From an uncultured bacterium (GTDB lineage: Bacteria; Verrucomicrobiota; Kiritimatiellia; CAIKKV01; CAIJXV01): DNA of 64,000 bases. Positions within the stretch are counted from its first letter, which is position 1. Every line of letters starts with the position of its first letter. The translations under genes were made by a program, and so were the position numbers. Positions 42,899 to 53,016 of this stretch are shown one piece after another. Under the pieces are notes generated by a model. That model ran no database searches. It worked only from the letters and a program-made list of their open reading frames with translations, and was not told the DNA's origin. The stretch covers positions 1-64,000 of the forward strand of contig CAIJXV010000101.1 in NCBI GenBank assembly GCA_903824675.1. Reading direction: 5' to 3'.

Positions 42899-44674
42899 TT
42901 ATCGGAGAATAGGAGCGGCTTTCCGCAAGGCGATGATTTTTCGGAGAGCGACCAGAAGAATGCCGGTGGAGAGGACGAGGAGGATCAGGGTCGCGCTGGC
43001 CATGGGGAGTTGTCCGGGTAAGATCCAGTGTCCGCTGTTGGCGGGAGCCCGATAGTTTTGGAGCGAGAGGATCAGGGTGGTAAACGTGGTGATGGTCATG
43101 ACGATGGCCGGGGCCAGAGTGAACCAGAAGGATTTGCCGCGTTGCAACAGCCAGACCGTGACGACGGTCATGGCCAGGGCGGCAATCAACTGATTGCCGG
43201 CGCCAAAGATTTTCCAGGCTGACATGATGGTCGAGTTGAAGGCGAAAAAGAGCATGAGTCCCACGGCGAGGGCGGTGTTGAAGAAGGGATTGCGCAGGAT
43301 GGCCACGGGTTGGCCGCGAAAAACAAACAGCCAGAATTCCTCCAGCATGTAGCGACAGAGCCGGACGGCGGTGTCGAGCGTGGTGACGACAAATCCTTCC
43401 AGGACGAGAATGCCGAGGACCGAGCCGATGGCGATCTTCAGGCCCGTCATGTGATTCAAGAGATAGCCCATGGCGATCGCGAAAGCGAGGATGGGGTTGC
43501 CGTCGCGGGTGGGGGGGAAGACGATGGACTGGTATTCGGTGGAGGGGAGTGCCACGCCCAGAAGGAGGAGGGCCATGAGGGCCATGACCCCTTCGAGAAT
43601 CATGGCGTTGTAGCCGACGCGGCGGACCTCCGATTCCGACACGATCTGCTTAACCGTGGTGCCCGTGGCGGCGAGGCTGTGGAAGCCACTGATGGCGCCA
43701 CAGGCAATGGTGATGAGCAGGAAAGGCCAGATCGGCCCGCCCGCCAACCGTTCGCCTTCGGCGGCCGAGATCATGGCCGCGTGCAGTCCCTGACCGGAAA
43801 ATCCGGCATAAATCAAGCCGGCGAACATGGCGAAAACTCCGGCATAGAGAATCTGGGCGTTGATGAAATCACGGGGTTGCAGGATTAACCAGACCGGAAG
43901 CCAGCAGGCGATAAAAATATAACCGGCCATCACCCAGCGCCAGGTGGATTCAGTGAATTGGATAGGGAGGACAAAACCGGCGAGGACGCTCACAATACAC
44001 ACGGTTCCGGCGAGGAGATACATCGGAAACATCGGGTAGCGCTTACGATAGAGCATCCAGCCGATGAGGGGGGCGGCCAGGGTAATGATCAAAACCGAGG
44101 TGGTGGCAATACCGCCGATCCGGCCCATCAGGACCCCCTGGGGATTGACAAAGGTATTGAGGACGTGGTCGGAGGGTTCAAGCTTGAGGAGCGCGGCGGG
44201 ATAGGCGGCGGTGAGGGCTTTGCAGGAAAGGTTGAGGAAAATGGCGTTGATCAGGGTGAGGATCATTATCAGGAAAGCGAGGAAGAGCAGGTAGCCGCCG
44301 GAACCCAAACTCCGTCGGCTCAATTCGGCGATGGACCGGCCATCCTCGCGGAGGGAAACGAACATGGCGGTCATATCATGCACGGCGCCGAAGAGGATGC
44401 AGCCGAGGACGATCCAGAGCCAGGCGGGACCCCATCCGTAAACCAGGGCGAGGGTGGGACCGACGATCGGTCCGGCCCCGGCGATCACGCTGAAATGATG
44501 GGCGAAGACGACATGCGTCCGGGTGGGCACGTAATCCCGGCCATCCTGGAGTCGGTTGGCCGGGGTGGGGGTTGCATCATTCAGGCCGAGGTGACGGCCG
44601 ATATAATGCGCATAGGTTCGGGTGGCGAGAAAGAGCAAGACCACACCAATACCCAAGGGGAATAAGACATTCAT
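42899..44674 (-). CDS. cstA: Carbon starvation protein CstA family transporter
   Basis: A 591-residue integral membrane protein with about sixteen helices. CstA proteins are peptide or pyruvate uptake systems induced by carbon starvation. Family blocks at the N-terminus are NDATPTPANRLQDGRDYVPT, VVFAHHFSVIAGAGPIVGPTLA, LGCILFGAVHDMTAMFVSLR and FHSLAATGTTVKQIVSESE. A strong AGGAGG ribosome binding site precedes the ATG at 44674. It is followed by no further gene on its strand and is convergent with nikO. Confidence 0.92.
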   Translation of the reverse strand: MNVLFPLGIGVVLLFLATRTYAHYIGRHLGLNDATPTPANRLQDGRDYVPTRTHVVFAHHFSVIAGAGPIVGPTLALVYGWGPAWLWIVLGCILFGAVHDMTAMFVSLREDGRSIAELSRRSLGSGGYLLFLAFLIMILTLINAIFLNLSCKALTAAYPAALLKLEPSDHVLNTFVNPQGVLMGRIGGIATTSVLIITLAAPLIGWMLYRKRYPMFPMYLLAGTVCIVSVLAGFVLPIQFTESTWRWVMAGYIFIACWLPVWLILQPRDFINAQILYAGVFAMFAGLIYAGFSGQGLHAAMISAAEGERLAGGPIWPFLLITIACGAISGFHSLAATGTTVKQIVSESEVRRVGYNAMILEGVMALMALLLLGVALPSTEYQSIVFPPTRDGNPILAFAIAMGYLLNHMTGLKIAIGSVLGILVLEGFVVTTLDTAVRLCRYMLEEFWLFVFRGQPVAILRNPFFNTALAVGLMLFFAFNSTIMSAWKIFGAGNQLIAALAMTVVTVWLLQRGKSFWFTLAPAIVMTITTFTTLILSLQNYRAPANSGHWILPGQLPMASATLILLVLSTGILLVALRKIIALRKAAPILR

Positions 44675-44731
44675 GAAGAGCGCCTCCTTGGAAACAATGA
44701 ATTCTCCCGGCCCGACCGCCACTCGCCGTTA

Positions 44732-45490
44732 TTAAGGATTACCCCTAGTCGGCGTGTCGTTTTCAGTGGAAGGCTTGGGGGGATTGGTGGGCGCCGTCTG
44801 TTCCACCTGAACGGGTGGGGACGCCGCCGATGGAACAGCGGAGGCAGAGTTGGAAGTGGGACTGGATACCATGGAACTAGCCGGAGGCGAAAGGTTGGGA
44901 ACGAGTCCGGCCAGGCGGATATAGTCGATCGTTTCGGCTGAGGAACGGAGCGTTTCCGGTTCAACATCCGTCCCCGAAATTTCGACGAGGAACCGGGTGC
45001 CCAGCAGAATTCGGATTTCACCGTGGTGCTGGGCGTGATCATATTCCTCGAAGCCCTTAAATCCTCCGAAAGCGGTGGTCCGTTCGTATCCGGTTTCCGT
45101 CTCACGGTCGCTTTCCGTGGTTGCCCATCCAGCCTGGGCCATTAGCATGATACTGCGCATTCCTCCCATATCGGTGATCTTGAGGGATAGATTGCCCGTG
45201 GTTTCGTTCCGGTAAAGTGCCTCGGCGAACGCAATGGAAATACCCATGATCCCGGATTTTTCACCCGAGATTTGAATACGCCGAAAGCCGGGAAGGGTTT
45301 CGGGTAACAAGGTTTTGAGCACCCGGAAATCGACCAGCGGGGCAGGATTAGTCGCGGTAGGGGAAATTAATTGATCGATGGGGACGGTCAGTGTTTGGGC
45401 GGATTGAGCCGGGGCCGAAAGGAGACCCGTCCAACCGATCAAGAGACCGGTGCCGACGATTCCAAAACGGATTTTAATGGCGTTTAACAT
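44732..45490 (-). CDS. Exported protein of unknown function
   Basis: A 252-residue protein with a signal peptide (about residues 1-30, ending near APAQSA). A conserved-looking core (about 50-190) reads FRVLKTLLPETLPGFRRIQI, then ITDMGGMRSIMLMAQAGW and FGGFKGFEEYDHAQHHGEI. Similar secreted proteins of unknown function occur in several Gram-negative groups. A low-complexity Ser/Pro/Thr tail (about 195-252) follows, which may act as a linker or be mobile. It lies 57 bases upstream of cstA on the same strand and 96 bases downstream of guaB. Confidence 0.65.
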   Translation of the reverse strand: MLNAIKIRFGIVGTGLLIGWTGLLSAPAQSAQTLTVPIDQLISPTATNPAPLVDFRVLKTLLPETLPGFRRIQISGEKSGIMGISIAFAEALYRNETTGNLSLKITDMGGMRSIMLMAQAGWATTESDRETETGYERTTAFGGFKGFEEYDHAQHHGEIRILLGTRFLVEISGTDVEPETLRSSAETIDYIRLAGLVPNLSPPASSMVSSPTSNSASAVPSAASPPVQVEQTAPTNPPKPSTENDTPTRGNP

Positions 45491-45586
45491 TCGGATCCCA
45501 CTTGAAAGGTTGAATTGGCGTTCACTCTACACCGCGCGGTGCGAGGAAGGCAATCAAAAGATGGGTTAGTTGCGGCTCCTCAAAGA

Positions 45587-47080
45587 TTAGGAGCGGTAGT
45601 TGGGTGCTTCTTTCATGATCTTGATGTCATGGGGATGGGCTTCCGTGACGCCCGCCGAAGAAACCCGGATCAACTGGCCCCGGTCATGCATTTCCGGCAT
45701 GGTCCGGCAACCACAGTAGCCCATGGCGGCTCGCAATCCGCCGCAATATTGGACCAAGACTTTCTTGACCGTGCCCGCGTAAGGGACGATCCCTTCGATT
45801 CCCTGCGGGACCAGTTCTTCCTCGTGGACATTACCTTGTCCGTAGCGCTCGCGGCTGGCCGCACCTTCGCGCAGGGCGGCGAGACTGCCCATGCCGCGAT
45901 AGGCCACATATTGACGGCCCTGATGGATGATTTTTTCGCCAGGACTTTCCTCGGTTCCGGCGAGGATCGAGCCGGCCATGACGGTTTCGGCGCCGGCGAC
46001 GAGGGCTTTGGGGACATCACCGGAGTGGCGGATGCCGCCGTCGGCGATGATGGGGATGGATCCCTGGAGGGCCCGTGCGCAGTAGTAGATGGCGGTGATC
46101 TGGGGAATACCGACGCCCGCGACAACACGCGTGGTACAGATGGAGCCGGGCCCGATGCCGACCTTGACGGCATCCGCGCCCGCATCTCGCAGGGCCACAG
46201 CGGCTTCACCGGTGGCGATATTGCCGGCGACGACATCGATATCGGGATAATGTTTTTTGCACCACCGGATCATTTCAATGACATTCTTGGTGTGACCGTG
46301 GGCCGTATCAATGACCACCACGTCGACATTTTCAGCCGCGAGAATTTCGACCCGGGCATGGTCACCGGGCCCGATGGCGGCACCGGCGCGAAGGCGGTAT
46401 TTGGCGTCGCGATTATAGAGGGGCTCGACATTTTCGATCAGCATTCCCACGTCGGTGAAGCTGTAAAGACCGACGAGCTTGTTCTCCTTGTTGACGAGCG
46501 GCAGTTTGCCGATGCGGTGGGTGCGCATCAGTTCGTAGGCCTCCTGCAACGTGGTTTCGGCCGGGGCGGAAATCACCTTGGCGGTCATGACTTCGGAGAC
46601 TTTACACGAGCGGCGGGGGGCGAACTTGATATCGGCGGCAGTCAGGATGCCGACCAGTTTTTCAGAATCATCCAGGATGGGGAATCCGCTGAACACGAAA
46701 CCCTTTTCCTGCTTCGTCTTATGGACGGTTTCGAGCGTATCATTGGAGTGGAAAAGGATGGGGTCGAGAATCAAGCCGTTGAGATAGTGCTTAACTTTGC
46801 TGACCTGGCGGGACTGTTGTTTGGCTGACAGGTTTTTGTGGATGATACCGATGCCGCCGGCGAGAGCCATGGCAATGGCCATCGGGGCTTCCGTGACGGT
46901 GTCCATGGCGGCGCTGACAAAGGGAATGTTAAGGCTGATTCGGGCGGTCAGACGGCTTTTGAGGTCGGTCTGGTCCGGCAGGAAATCGGCGTATTGGGTG
47001 ATGAGGGAGACATCGTCAAAGGTCAACCCTTCAAACGGAAACTGATCCATTAAAGCGGAAACGGACGCATTGGGAATCAT
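45587..47080 (-). CDS. guaB: Inosine-5'-monophosphate dehydrogenase GuaB
   Basis: A 497-residue IMP dehydrogenase that oxidises IMP to XMP with NAD, the committed step of GTP synthesis. A TIM barrel is interrupted by two CBS domains at about 100-215. The catalytic loop GPGSICTTR holds the nucleophilic Cys; the phosphate-binding [12 protein letters not shown] and the flap [13 protein letters not shown] with ERYGQGN (catalytic Arg-Tyr) are present. A GGAGG ribosome binding site lies just upstream of the ATG. The region upstream of the gene is short, 66 bases. Confidence 0.96.
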   Translation of the reverse strand: MIPNASVSALMDQFPFEGLTFDDVSLITQYADFLPDQTDLKSRLTARISLNIPFVSAAMDTVTEAPMAIAMALAGGIGIIHKNLSAKQQSRQVSKVKHYLNGLILDPILFHSNDTLETVHKTKQEKGFVFSGFPILDDSEKLVGILTAADIKFAPRRSCKVSEVMTAKVISAPAETTLQEAYELMRTHRIGKLPLVNKENKLVGLYSFTDVGMLIENVEPLYNRDAKYRLRAGAAIGPGDHARVEILAAENVDVVVIDTAHGHTKNVIEMIRWCKKHYPDIDVVAGNIATGEAAVALRDAGADAVKVGIGPGSICTTRVVAGVGIPQITAIYYCARALQGSIPIIADGGIRHSGDVPKALVAGAETVMAGSILAGTEESPGEKIIHQGRQYVAYRGMGSLAALREGAASRERYGQGNVHEEELVPQGIEGIVPYAGTVKKVLVQYCGGLRAAMGYCGCRTMPEMHDRGQLIRVSSAGVTEAHPHDIKIMKEAPNYRS

Positions 47081-47146
47081 ATGAGAACCTCCTGCCGGCT
47101 ATCCCGGTCTGTTTCCAATTTATTATTGGCCGCAGGGCAGGTCGCG

Positions 47147-48055
47147 TCAAGTATTTTTATGCGGCAGATCGAGGGGGTCGAGGATCCAGCGCTTGTTATA
47201 CCAAAACCACTGGCCGGGATCTTCCCGAATGGCGGCTTCAATGATGACGAAAATGGCCTGGGTCATCCGGAGCGCGTCGGCATCTTTGTCCAGGGTCGGG
47301 TCGGGCCGGATGGGGGGATAGGCGCGGCTTTGGATCCGGGTCCAGCCGGAGCGGGTATTGATGATGGGGACGATGGGCGCTCCGGCCATGCGGGAGAAGA
47401 GCGCAATGCCGGGGCCGATGTTGGCGGTGGTGCCGAGGAAGCGGATGGTCAGGCCCGGGGTGGGCATGCGGATGTCGGGCAGGACGGCCAGGATCTGGCC
47501 GGACTTGAGGCGCTTGATGATGGCGCGGAGGATGTGGTCTCCTCGCATCAGGATCTCATTGCCGCCCCGTTCGCGCAGTTGATTGAGAAATTGGTCGAAC
47601 AGGGGGTTGTGCTGTTTGCCGGCGACGGAAAACATTTTCATTCCGCTATGCCCGACAATGGCGGCAGCCAGTTCCCACGAACCCATGTGAGGGCAGGCGA
47701 TGATGGCGCCGGAACCTCCCGCAATCGCGGATTTCAGGACCTCCATCGTGTCGGAATAGGTTTGGATTTGATCCGGCCGCAAGCGGTCGACCCGCACGAC
47801 ATCGACGGCCGTGAAGAAGATATTACGGAGTGACAACCAGGCGATGCGGCGGATTTCGCGTTCAGAATAGCGGTCGCCGAAAACTTCGCGGATTCGGCGC
47901 AAGGTTTCCCGGCGACGGAAACGGAGGAGATGGAATGCGATGCCGGCGAGAAGCCAGGCGAAGGCCAGGCTGCAACGGTAGGGCAGGCGGCGCAGGAGTC
48001 CGGCCCAGAATCGCAGGGCCCCGTATTCGACCAGATGCTTGAGCCGGTATTTCAT
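47147..48055 (-). CDS. Lysophospholipid/lipid A acyltransferase, LpxL/HtrB-like
   Basis: A 302-residue membrane-associated acyltransferase of the LpxL/LpxM family, which adds secondary acyl chains to lipid A or a related phospholipid. An N-terminal hydrophobic segment (about 27-43) anchors it. The catalytic HX4E motif is in CPHMGSWELA, followed by RGGNEILMRGD and the later FLGTTANIGPGIALFSR block that contributes to substrate binding. It is translationally coupled to the upstream DUF362 gene through a four-base overlap (48052-48055). Confidence 0.88.
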   Translation of the reverse strand: MKYRLKHLVEYGALRFWAGLLRRLPYRCSLAFAWLLAGIAFHLLRFRRRETLRRIREVFGDRYSEREIRRIAWLSLRNIFFTAVDVVRVDRLRPDQIQTYSDTMEVLKSAIAGGSGAIIACPHMGSWELAAAIVGHSGMKMFSVAGKQHNPLFDQFLNQLRERGGNEILMRGDHILRAIIKRLKSGQILAVLPDIRMPTPGLTIRFLGTTANIGPGIALFSRMAGAPIVPIINTRSGWTRIQSRAYPPIRPDPTLDKDADALRMTQAIFVIIEAAIREDPGQWFWYNKRWILDPLDLPHKNT

Positions 48056-49188
48056 TTGTGGGTCAACCTTTTGATCCCCATCACCAAGCGGAGGAAGGGG
48101 CTGATTTGCATGGTGATGGCCCGTTCCGGGCAGACTTCATGACAGCAACAGCAGGCGATGCACCGCTGGGGGTCTAGTCGGGGAACCCGCCGGGGAACCT
48201 GGGTGAGGGCGCTGTTGGGACAGGCCCGGACACAGAGGCCACAAAACTTGCAGTGATCCGAGAAGGCCGGACGATTCCATATCCAAGGGGTGACGAGCCC
48301 GGTAATCCAGCGCGGGAGTCGCCCGAGGGGCAACGTCTGGGGCGCCTGGAAGGCGGGCGACAGGTCGGGGATCGGGCCGGTGAGAATGACCTCGATCTGT
48401 TCGGCGCGTGTCTCGCCGAGATGATGCATCTGGATTTCACGCAAATAGCCGATAGCGGAGAGATCGAGCCCGAGCCGGCGGGCGAGGGTGGCATCAAGTG
48501 CGGCGGCATCGCAGGAGGCGGCGAGAAAACCCAGGGGGCGGGGCCGTCCGGCGGTGGGTCCATCGCCGTCCATGCCGATGACGCCATCCGCAACGGACAG
48601 GGTCGGGGGAACGCAGCTATAGATCGCGCCCAGAAGGGCATGGAAATCGGTTGGATGCGGATGGGATTTGTGGAGGGCCGTTTTTTGGAGACCCGGTACG
48701 CAGCCATACATGTTTTTTACCGCTCCGGTCAGGAGGGTGAGGACATGGGTTTTAATCTTGGGAACCGAAATGATCATGTCTGCTTCGAGCACCGGGCGCG
48801 CGATGTTGAAGGAAAAGCCCCGGACCGTGAAGGGTTCAGATCCGGCCTTTTCGAAATTGACCAGTTCAACCTGTTCTTCGGCGCAGACGGCGGCGATTCC
48901 CGTTGTTTTCAATACCCGGTCGAGATCGCAGACATTGGCGGGGCTATCGCCGACCCGGACTTCAGCGCCCCGCTGTCGCAGGTAACGGATGAGCGCCCGG
49001 ATCACTTCGGGATGGGTGGTTTTGGCTTCGTCGGGATGTCCATCGGTGATGAGATTGGGTTTGAGCAGAACGCGCAGTCCGGGCTGTCCGAGCGGGAGAT
49101 ATTGCTCCAGGGGCGCCAGGACGGCGGCGAGCGCGGGTTCAACCGCGCGATAATCAGTACAGGGTGCTAGGACCACAGGGATGGACAT
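48052..49188 (-). CDS. DUF362 and 4Fe-4S ferredoxin-domain protein
   Basis: A 378-residue protein. The N-terminal two thirds is a DUF362 domain, with VLLKPNLITDGHPDEAKTTH, DSPANVCDL and IISVPKIKTHVLTLLTGAVKNMYG. The C-terminal 60 residues carry two 4Fe-4S sites: CKFCGLCVRACPNS and CIACCCCHEVCPERA. Such proteins are widespread in anaerobes; their reaction is unknown, though an electron-transfer or reductive role is assumed. The start at 49188 (MSIPVVLAPC) is set by the DUF362 N-terminus; the longer frame adds 12 residues. It is coupled to the LpxL-like gene, an uncommon pairing. Confidence 0.85.
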   Translation of the reverse strand: MSIPVVLAPCTDYRAVEPALAAVLAPLEQYLPLGQPGLRVLLKPNLITDGHPDEAKTTHPEVIRALIRYLRQRGAEVRVGDSPANVCDLDRVLKTTGIAAVCAEEQVELVNFEKAGSEPFTVRGFSFNIARPVLEADMIISVPKIKTHVLTLLTGAVKNMYGCVPGLQKTALHKSHPHPTDFHALLGAIYSCVPPTLSVADGVIGMDGDGPTAGRPRPLGFLAASCDAAALDATLARRLGLDLSAIGYLREIQMHHLGETRAEQIEVILTGPIPDLSPAFQAPQTLPLGRLPRWITGLVTPWIWNRPAFSDHCKFCGLCVRACPNSALTQVPRRVPRLDPQRCIACCCCHEVCPERAITMQISPFLRLVMGIKRLTHK

Positions 49189-49416
49189 GCGGGTTAGGTT
49201 AGCGGGCGAGGGGGTCCGAGACAAGCTGGATTTTTCGGGGTGATGTCAAAGGTGAATTGAACCCTATATGATGGAGGTTCAAGAAGCAGGAGAAAGCTCA
49301 GGCATGAAGACATTGACCGGTCAAAATCGGCATGCTAGGGTCTGCCGGTCTGTCCGATTGGAATGCCCTCAGCCGAAGGCTCGGCGAGGGAGTCTGGATA
49401 AAGGTGAGAACATTTT

Positions 49417-52218
49417 ATGATATCATCCGAAAAAATACTGATGGATCCCCAGTGGCGGTTTATGAGGGGGGATTTTCCGGTGTCCTCCGATGGTCAGCAG
49501 TGGGCCAAAGGGGGCCGATTCGATGCCGGGCCCATCGCGGCGGATTTTGATGATTCAACCTGGCAAAAAGTGGATTTGCCCCATGATTTCGTGGTGGAGA
49601 ATGAACCCACCCGGGAATTGCCGACGGTCACCCGGAATCCGGTGGGTCCCGAAATCAATGCGTTGACCTATCACATGATGCATGGGTTCAAAAAAGGTGG
49701 GGTGGGTTGGTATCGCAAACCATTTTTTATTCCCGCCGGCGACGAAGGACGCCGGATGGTCCTGGCCTTCGATGGGGTTTTTCGTAATTCGACGGTCTGG
49801 CTCAACCAGAATTATGTCGGCAACCGATTGAGCGGGTATATGGGGTTCCAGTATGACGTGAGTGCGTTGCTCAACTATGGCGGGATGAATACATTGACGG
49901 TCCGGGTCGATGCCCAGGAATATGAAGGCTGGTTTTATGAGGGTGGGGGTATTTATCGGCATGTCTGGTTGATCAAACGGGATCCGGTTCATATTGCAAC
50001 GGATGGAGTTTTTGTGAGTTGTGAGGCCGATCCGGAGACGTTGCGGGCGGAGGCCCGGGTTGAGGTGGAAGTGGCGAATGAAACGGCGCACGAACGATCC
50101 CTCCGGATCGCCATTGATATTCACAATCCGGCCGGTCAGCGGGTGGCGGGCCATATCGCTCTCCTGACGGTTCCCGCCGGAACCGTGTCGGCCAGCCTAT
50201 CCAAATTAATTTTGCCGGATCCCCAGTGGTGGAGCCTGGAATCTCCGCAACTCTATACGGTCCACTGCCAGGTGTTGGATGGGACCGCTTGCCTCGATGA
50301 AGGGCGCACTTCCTTCGGGATCCGGACCGTCCGGTTCGATCCTGAACAGGGTTTCCTGTTGAACGGTCGTCCCGTCAAACTCAAGGGGGTCTGTTGTCAT
50401 CAGGATCATGCCGGGGTGGGAAGCGCCCTGCCGGATCGCCTGCAATATTTTCGAATCGAACGGTTGAAAGAGATGGGATGCAATGCCTACCGGACGGCGC
50501 ATCACCCGCCGACTCCCGAATTGCTGGAGGCCTGCGACCGCCTCGGCCTGTTGGTCATGGATGAGACCCGCATTTTGGGAAGTGCGCCTGAATTCCTGGG
50601 GCAACTCCGCGATTTGATCCGGCGGGACCGCAATCATCCCAGCGTGATGATCTGGTCTATCGGCAATGAGGAATTGTTTCTCCAAGGCAAACCGATGGGG
50701 GCGCGGATCGCGGAGGAGATGAAGCGCCTGGCGCGGACGCTGGACCCGACTCGATTAGTCACCCTGGCGATGAATGGAGCCTGGGGGGAAGGCGCGTCCA
50801 ATGTCATCGATGTCCTGGGGTGTAATTACATCCGGAGCGGAGATATCGATGCGTTCCATAAAAACCACCCCGATCAGCCGGTGGTTTTCAGCGAAGCCGC
50901 CAGTGCTTTGGGGACGCGGGGAATTTACCAGGCGGATCCCCTTCGGGGCTATGTGACGGCCTATGATCGGAACCCCGCCACTTGGGGTGAGACGCACGAA
51001 GCCAATTGGCGGCATTGTTTGGCGCGGCCCTTTGTGGCCGGCACGTTTATCTGGACGGGATTTGATTATCGGGGTGAGCCGACGCCTTATTATGCCTGGC
51101 CCTGCATCAGTTCCCATTTCGGGATTCTGGACACCTGCGGCTTTCCCAAGGATTGTTTTTATTATTATCAGGCCTGGTGGAGCGACCGGGAGGTCCTGCA
51201 TGTTTTTCCGCATTGGAATTGGACCGGACGGGAAGGCCAGTCGATCGAGGTTTGGGCCTATGCCAATGGGGATGCCGTGGAATTGTTCCTCAACGGACAA
51301 TCCCTCGGCTGCCAGACGATGGAACGGGAGGGGCATCTGGTATGGACCGTGCCGTATGCGCCGGGCGTCTTGACGGCCATCGGATATCGGGCCGGCCAGG
51401 AATACCGGCGTGTCCAGGTGGAAACCACCGGACCCGCGGCGGCCCTGCGGTTGATCGCGGATCGAACCCTTCTGCAGGCCGACGGCGAGGATGTGGCCGT
51501 GGTGCGGGTGGAGGTGATCGACGCGGCCGGGAGAAGGGTGCCGACGGCGCGTGACCAGATCCGGTTTGAAGTGGAAGGCCCCGGACGGATTATCGGAGTT
51601 GGCAATGGGGATCCCTCCTGCCATGAAGCGGATATCGGGACCGTGCGGAGTGCGTTTAACGGATTGGGCCAGGTTCTAGTGCAAACCCGGCGCGAAGCGG
51701 GATCCATTCTATTACGGGCGACGGCGGAAGGGTTGTTGGCCGGCACGACGGAATTGACCGCTGGGACCTGTCCCCCGCGCGACTGGATGCCCGCGCAGGT
51801 ACTCGTGGAAAACATTCGTTATGAATCCGGGGTGGTAAAACCGGAACCGGTTTCGCTGCCGGAGGCTGAATATCCGCCGTCGTTAGAAAATTTTACGCCG
51901 GTAACTTTGTCGGGCCCGAACGCGTTTTGCGATGTCCGCAAGCGGTTTGAAGGGCAGGTGCGCGGCTTGATTTATATCCGGATGACCTGTGATGTGGCGC
52001 AAGCGGGACCGGGCCAGGTATTGCTGGGTGCCGATGGCCCCTTGAAAATCTGGATGAACGGACAGGTTGTGGCCTGTGATCTCACCGGGAATCCGCCGGC
52101 CAAACCGGATGCCCATCGGATCCCGGTGGTCTGGCGGTCTGGAACCAACGAGGTTTTGATGGCCCTGACCAGCAATGACGGGAAGGCTTGGGGCGTGTAT
52201 GCCCGGCCGGTGACTTGA
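49417..52218 (+). CDS. Glycoside hydrolase family 2 protein (beta-galactosidase-like)
   Basis: A 933-residue GH2 enzyme without a signal peptide. The N-terminal jelly-roll sugar-binding domain includes DFDDSTWQKVDLPHDF and FDGVFRNSTVWLNQNYVG. An immunoglobulin-like domain follows, then the TIM barrel with LLNGRPVKLKGVCCHQDH, the acid/base Glu in WSIGNEELF, the probable nucleophile Glu in VVFSEAASALG, and FIWTGFDYRGEPTPY. C-terminal beta domains (DUF4982/Big-like) end the protein. It hydrolyses beta-galactosides or related glycans; the exact substrate is unknown. The AAGGTGAG ribosome binding site supports the start. It stands alone. Confidence 0.88.
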   Translation: MISSEKILMDPQWRFMRGDFPVSSDGQQWAKGGRFDAGPIAADFDDSTWQKVDLPHDFVVENEPTRELPTVTRNPVGPEINALTYHMMHGFKKGGVGWYRKPFFIPAGDEGRRMVLAFDGVFRNSTVWLNQNYVGNRLSGYMGFQYDVSALLNYGGMNTLTVRVDAQEYEGWFYEGGGIYRHVWLIKRDPVHIATDGVFVSCEADPETLRAEARVEVEVANETAHERSLRIAIDIHNPAGQRVAGHIALLTVPAGTVSASLSKLILPDPQWWSLESPQLYTVHCQVLDGTACLDEGRTSFGIRTVRFDPEQGFLLNGRPVKLKGVCCHQDHAGVGSALPDRLQYFRIERLKEMGCNAYRTAHHPPTPELLEACDRLGLLVMDETRILGSAPEFLGQLRDLIRRDRNHPSVMIWSIGNEELFLQGKPMGARIAEEMKRLARTLDPTRLVTLAMNGAWGEGASNVIDVLGCNYIRSGDIDAFHKNHPDQPVVFSEAASALGTRGIYQADPLRGYVTAYDRNPATWGETHEANWRHCLARPFVAGTFIWTGFDYRGEPTPYYAWPCISSHFGILDTCGFPKDCFYYYQAWWSDREVLHVFPHWNWTGREGQSIEVWAYANGDAVELFLNGQSLGCQTMEREGHLVWTVPYAPGVLTAIGYRAGQEYRRVQVETTGPAAALRLIADRTLLQADGEDVAVVRVEVIDAAGRRVPTARDQIRFEVEGPGRIIGVGNGDPSCHEADIGTVRSAFNGLGQVLVQTRREAGSILLRATAEGLLAGTTELTAGTCPPRDWMPAQVLVENIRYESGVVKPEPVSLPEAEYPPSLENFTPVTLSGPNAFCDVRKRFEGQVRGLIYIRMTCDVAQAGPGQVLLGADGPLKIWMNGQVVACDLTGNPPAKPDAHRIPVVWRSGTNEVLMALTSNDGKAWGVYARPVT

Positions 52219-52455
52219 GGGCTGACGAGGTCGACGAGTGGCTATGAGTCGGCTGCCCGGTCCAACCTTGTTAGGGGTTAATTATCCTGGAGCGGGTTCC
52301 TGCGGGAAGGCTTATCCCCGATCCCGAAGCCAGCCGATTTCCTCCGATCGCTTCGAATCGATCAGCCGGTTGTGACGACAGCACTGGATTATTTTCTCGA
52401 ATAGCGTAATAATTCAGGCTTCTGTTGGAATAGGAAACGAGAGGGGGAATGACCC

Positions 52456-53016
52456 GTGACGGATGAGGAACTCGATGAACTCGTAGCCCAGGTGCAGGCC
52501 GGCGATTCGGATGCCTTCACCGAATTGGTTTACGCGATCCGCAAGGAATTGCGGATTTTCATCTCCGCTCACGCCTATTCCGCCGATATGGTCGAGGAGG
52601 TTTTGCAGGCCACCCTGGTCGTCTGCTATGAAAAAATCCATAAATATGAACTCCGGGGTACCTTTCTCTGCTGGGTGAAAGGAATTGCCCGGAACCTGAA
52701 CTTCAAAGAGCTGTCCTCACGCTCCCGATACTTGAACGCGAAGGATGATTTTTTGGACCGGCTGGTCTTGGATTCGGCTCTGGAGACTTTCGGGGGCGCT
52801 CAAGATCGGGCGGAAGAGTGGGTCGAGCGGTTGAAGGTCTGCATCGGGAAATTGCCGGCGGATTCACGGGCGATGATCGAAAAGCGGTATTTCGAAAATA
52901 TGAGCATTCGGACCCTGGCACAAGTTCTTGAAAAGCCGGAAAGCTGGACGGCGGTGAATTTGTATCGAATTCGCGAAATTCTGCGAAAGTGCATGATGGG
53001 GGAGGTGGCGAAATGA
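52456..53016 (+). CDS. ECF-type RNA polymerase sigma factor
   Basis: A 186-residue sigma-70 family factor of the PVC type (Rhodopirellula/Verrucomicrobium subgroup). Region 2 (about 12-75: FTELVYAIRKELRIFISAHA, and LQATLVVCYEKIHKYE) recognises the -10 element. Region 4 (about 118-178: LKVCIGKLPADSRAMIEKRY and an HTH with NMSIRTLAQVLEK) binds the -35 element. It uses a GTG start with GAGGGGGAA upstream. Its last four bases overlap the next gene's start, the usual sigma/anti-sigma coupling. It probably controls the downstream metabolic genes. Confidence 0.88.
   Translation: MTDEELDELVAQVQAGDSDAFTELVYAIRKELRIFISAHAYSADMVEEVLQATLVVCYEKIHKYELRGTFLCWVKGIARNLNFKELSSRSRYLNAKDDFLDRLVLDSALETFGGAQDRAEEWVERLKVCIGKLPADSRAMIEKRYFENMSIRTLAQVLEKPESWTAVNLYRIREILRKCMMGEVAK

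Noticed and set aside
45515-46828. 437-residue plus-strand open frame opposite guaB
   Set aside because: It is a shadow of the complete IMP dehydrogenase, with a Gly/Asp-rich composition caused by codon bias.
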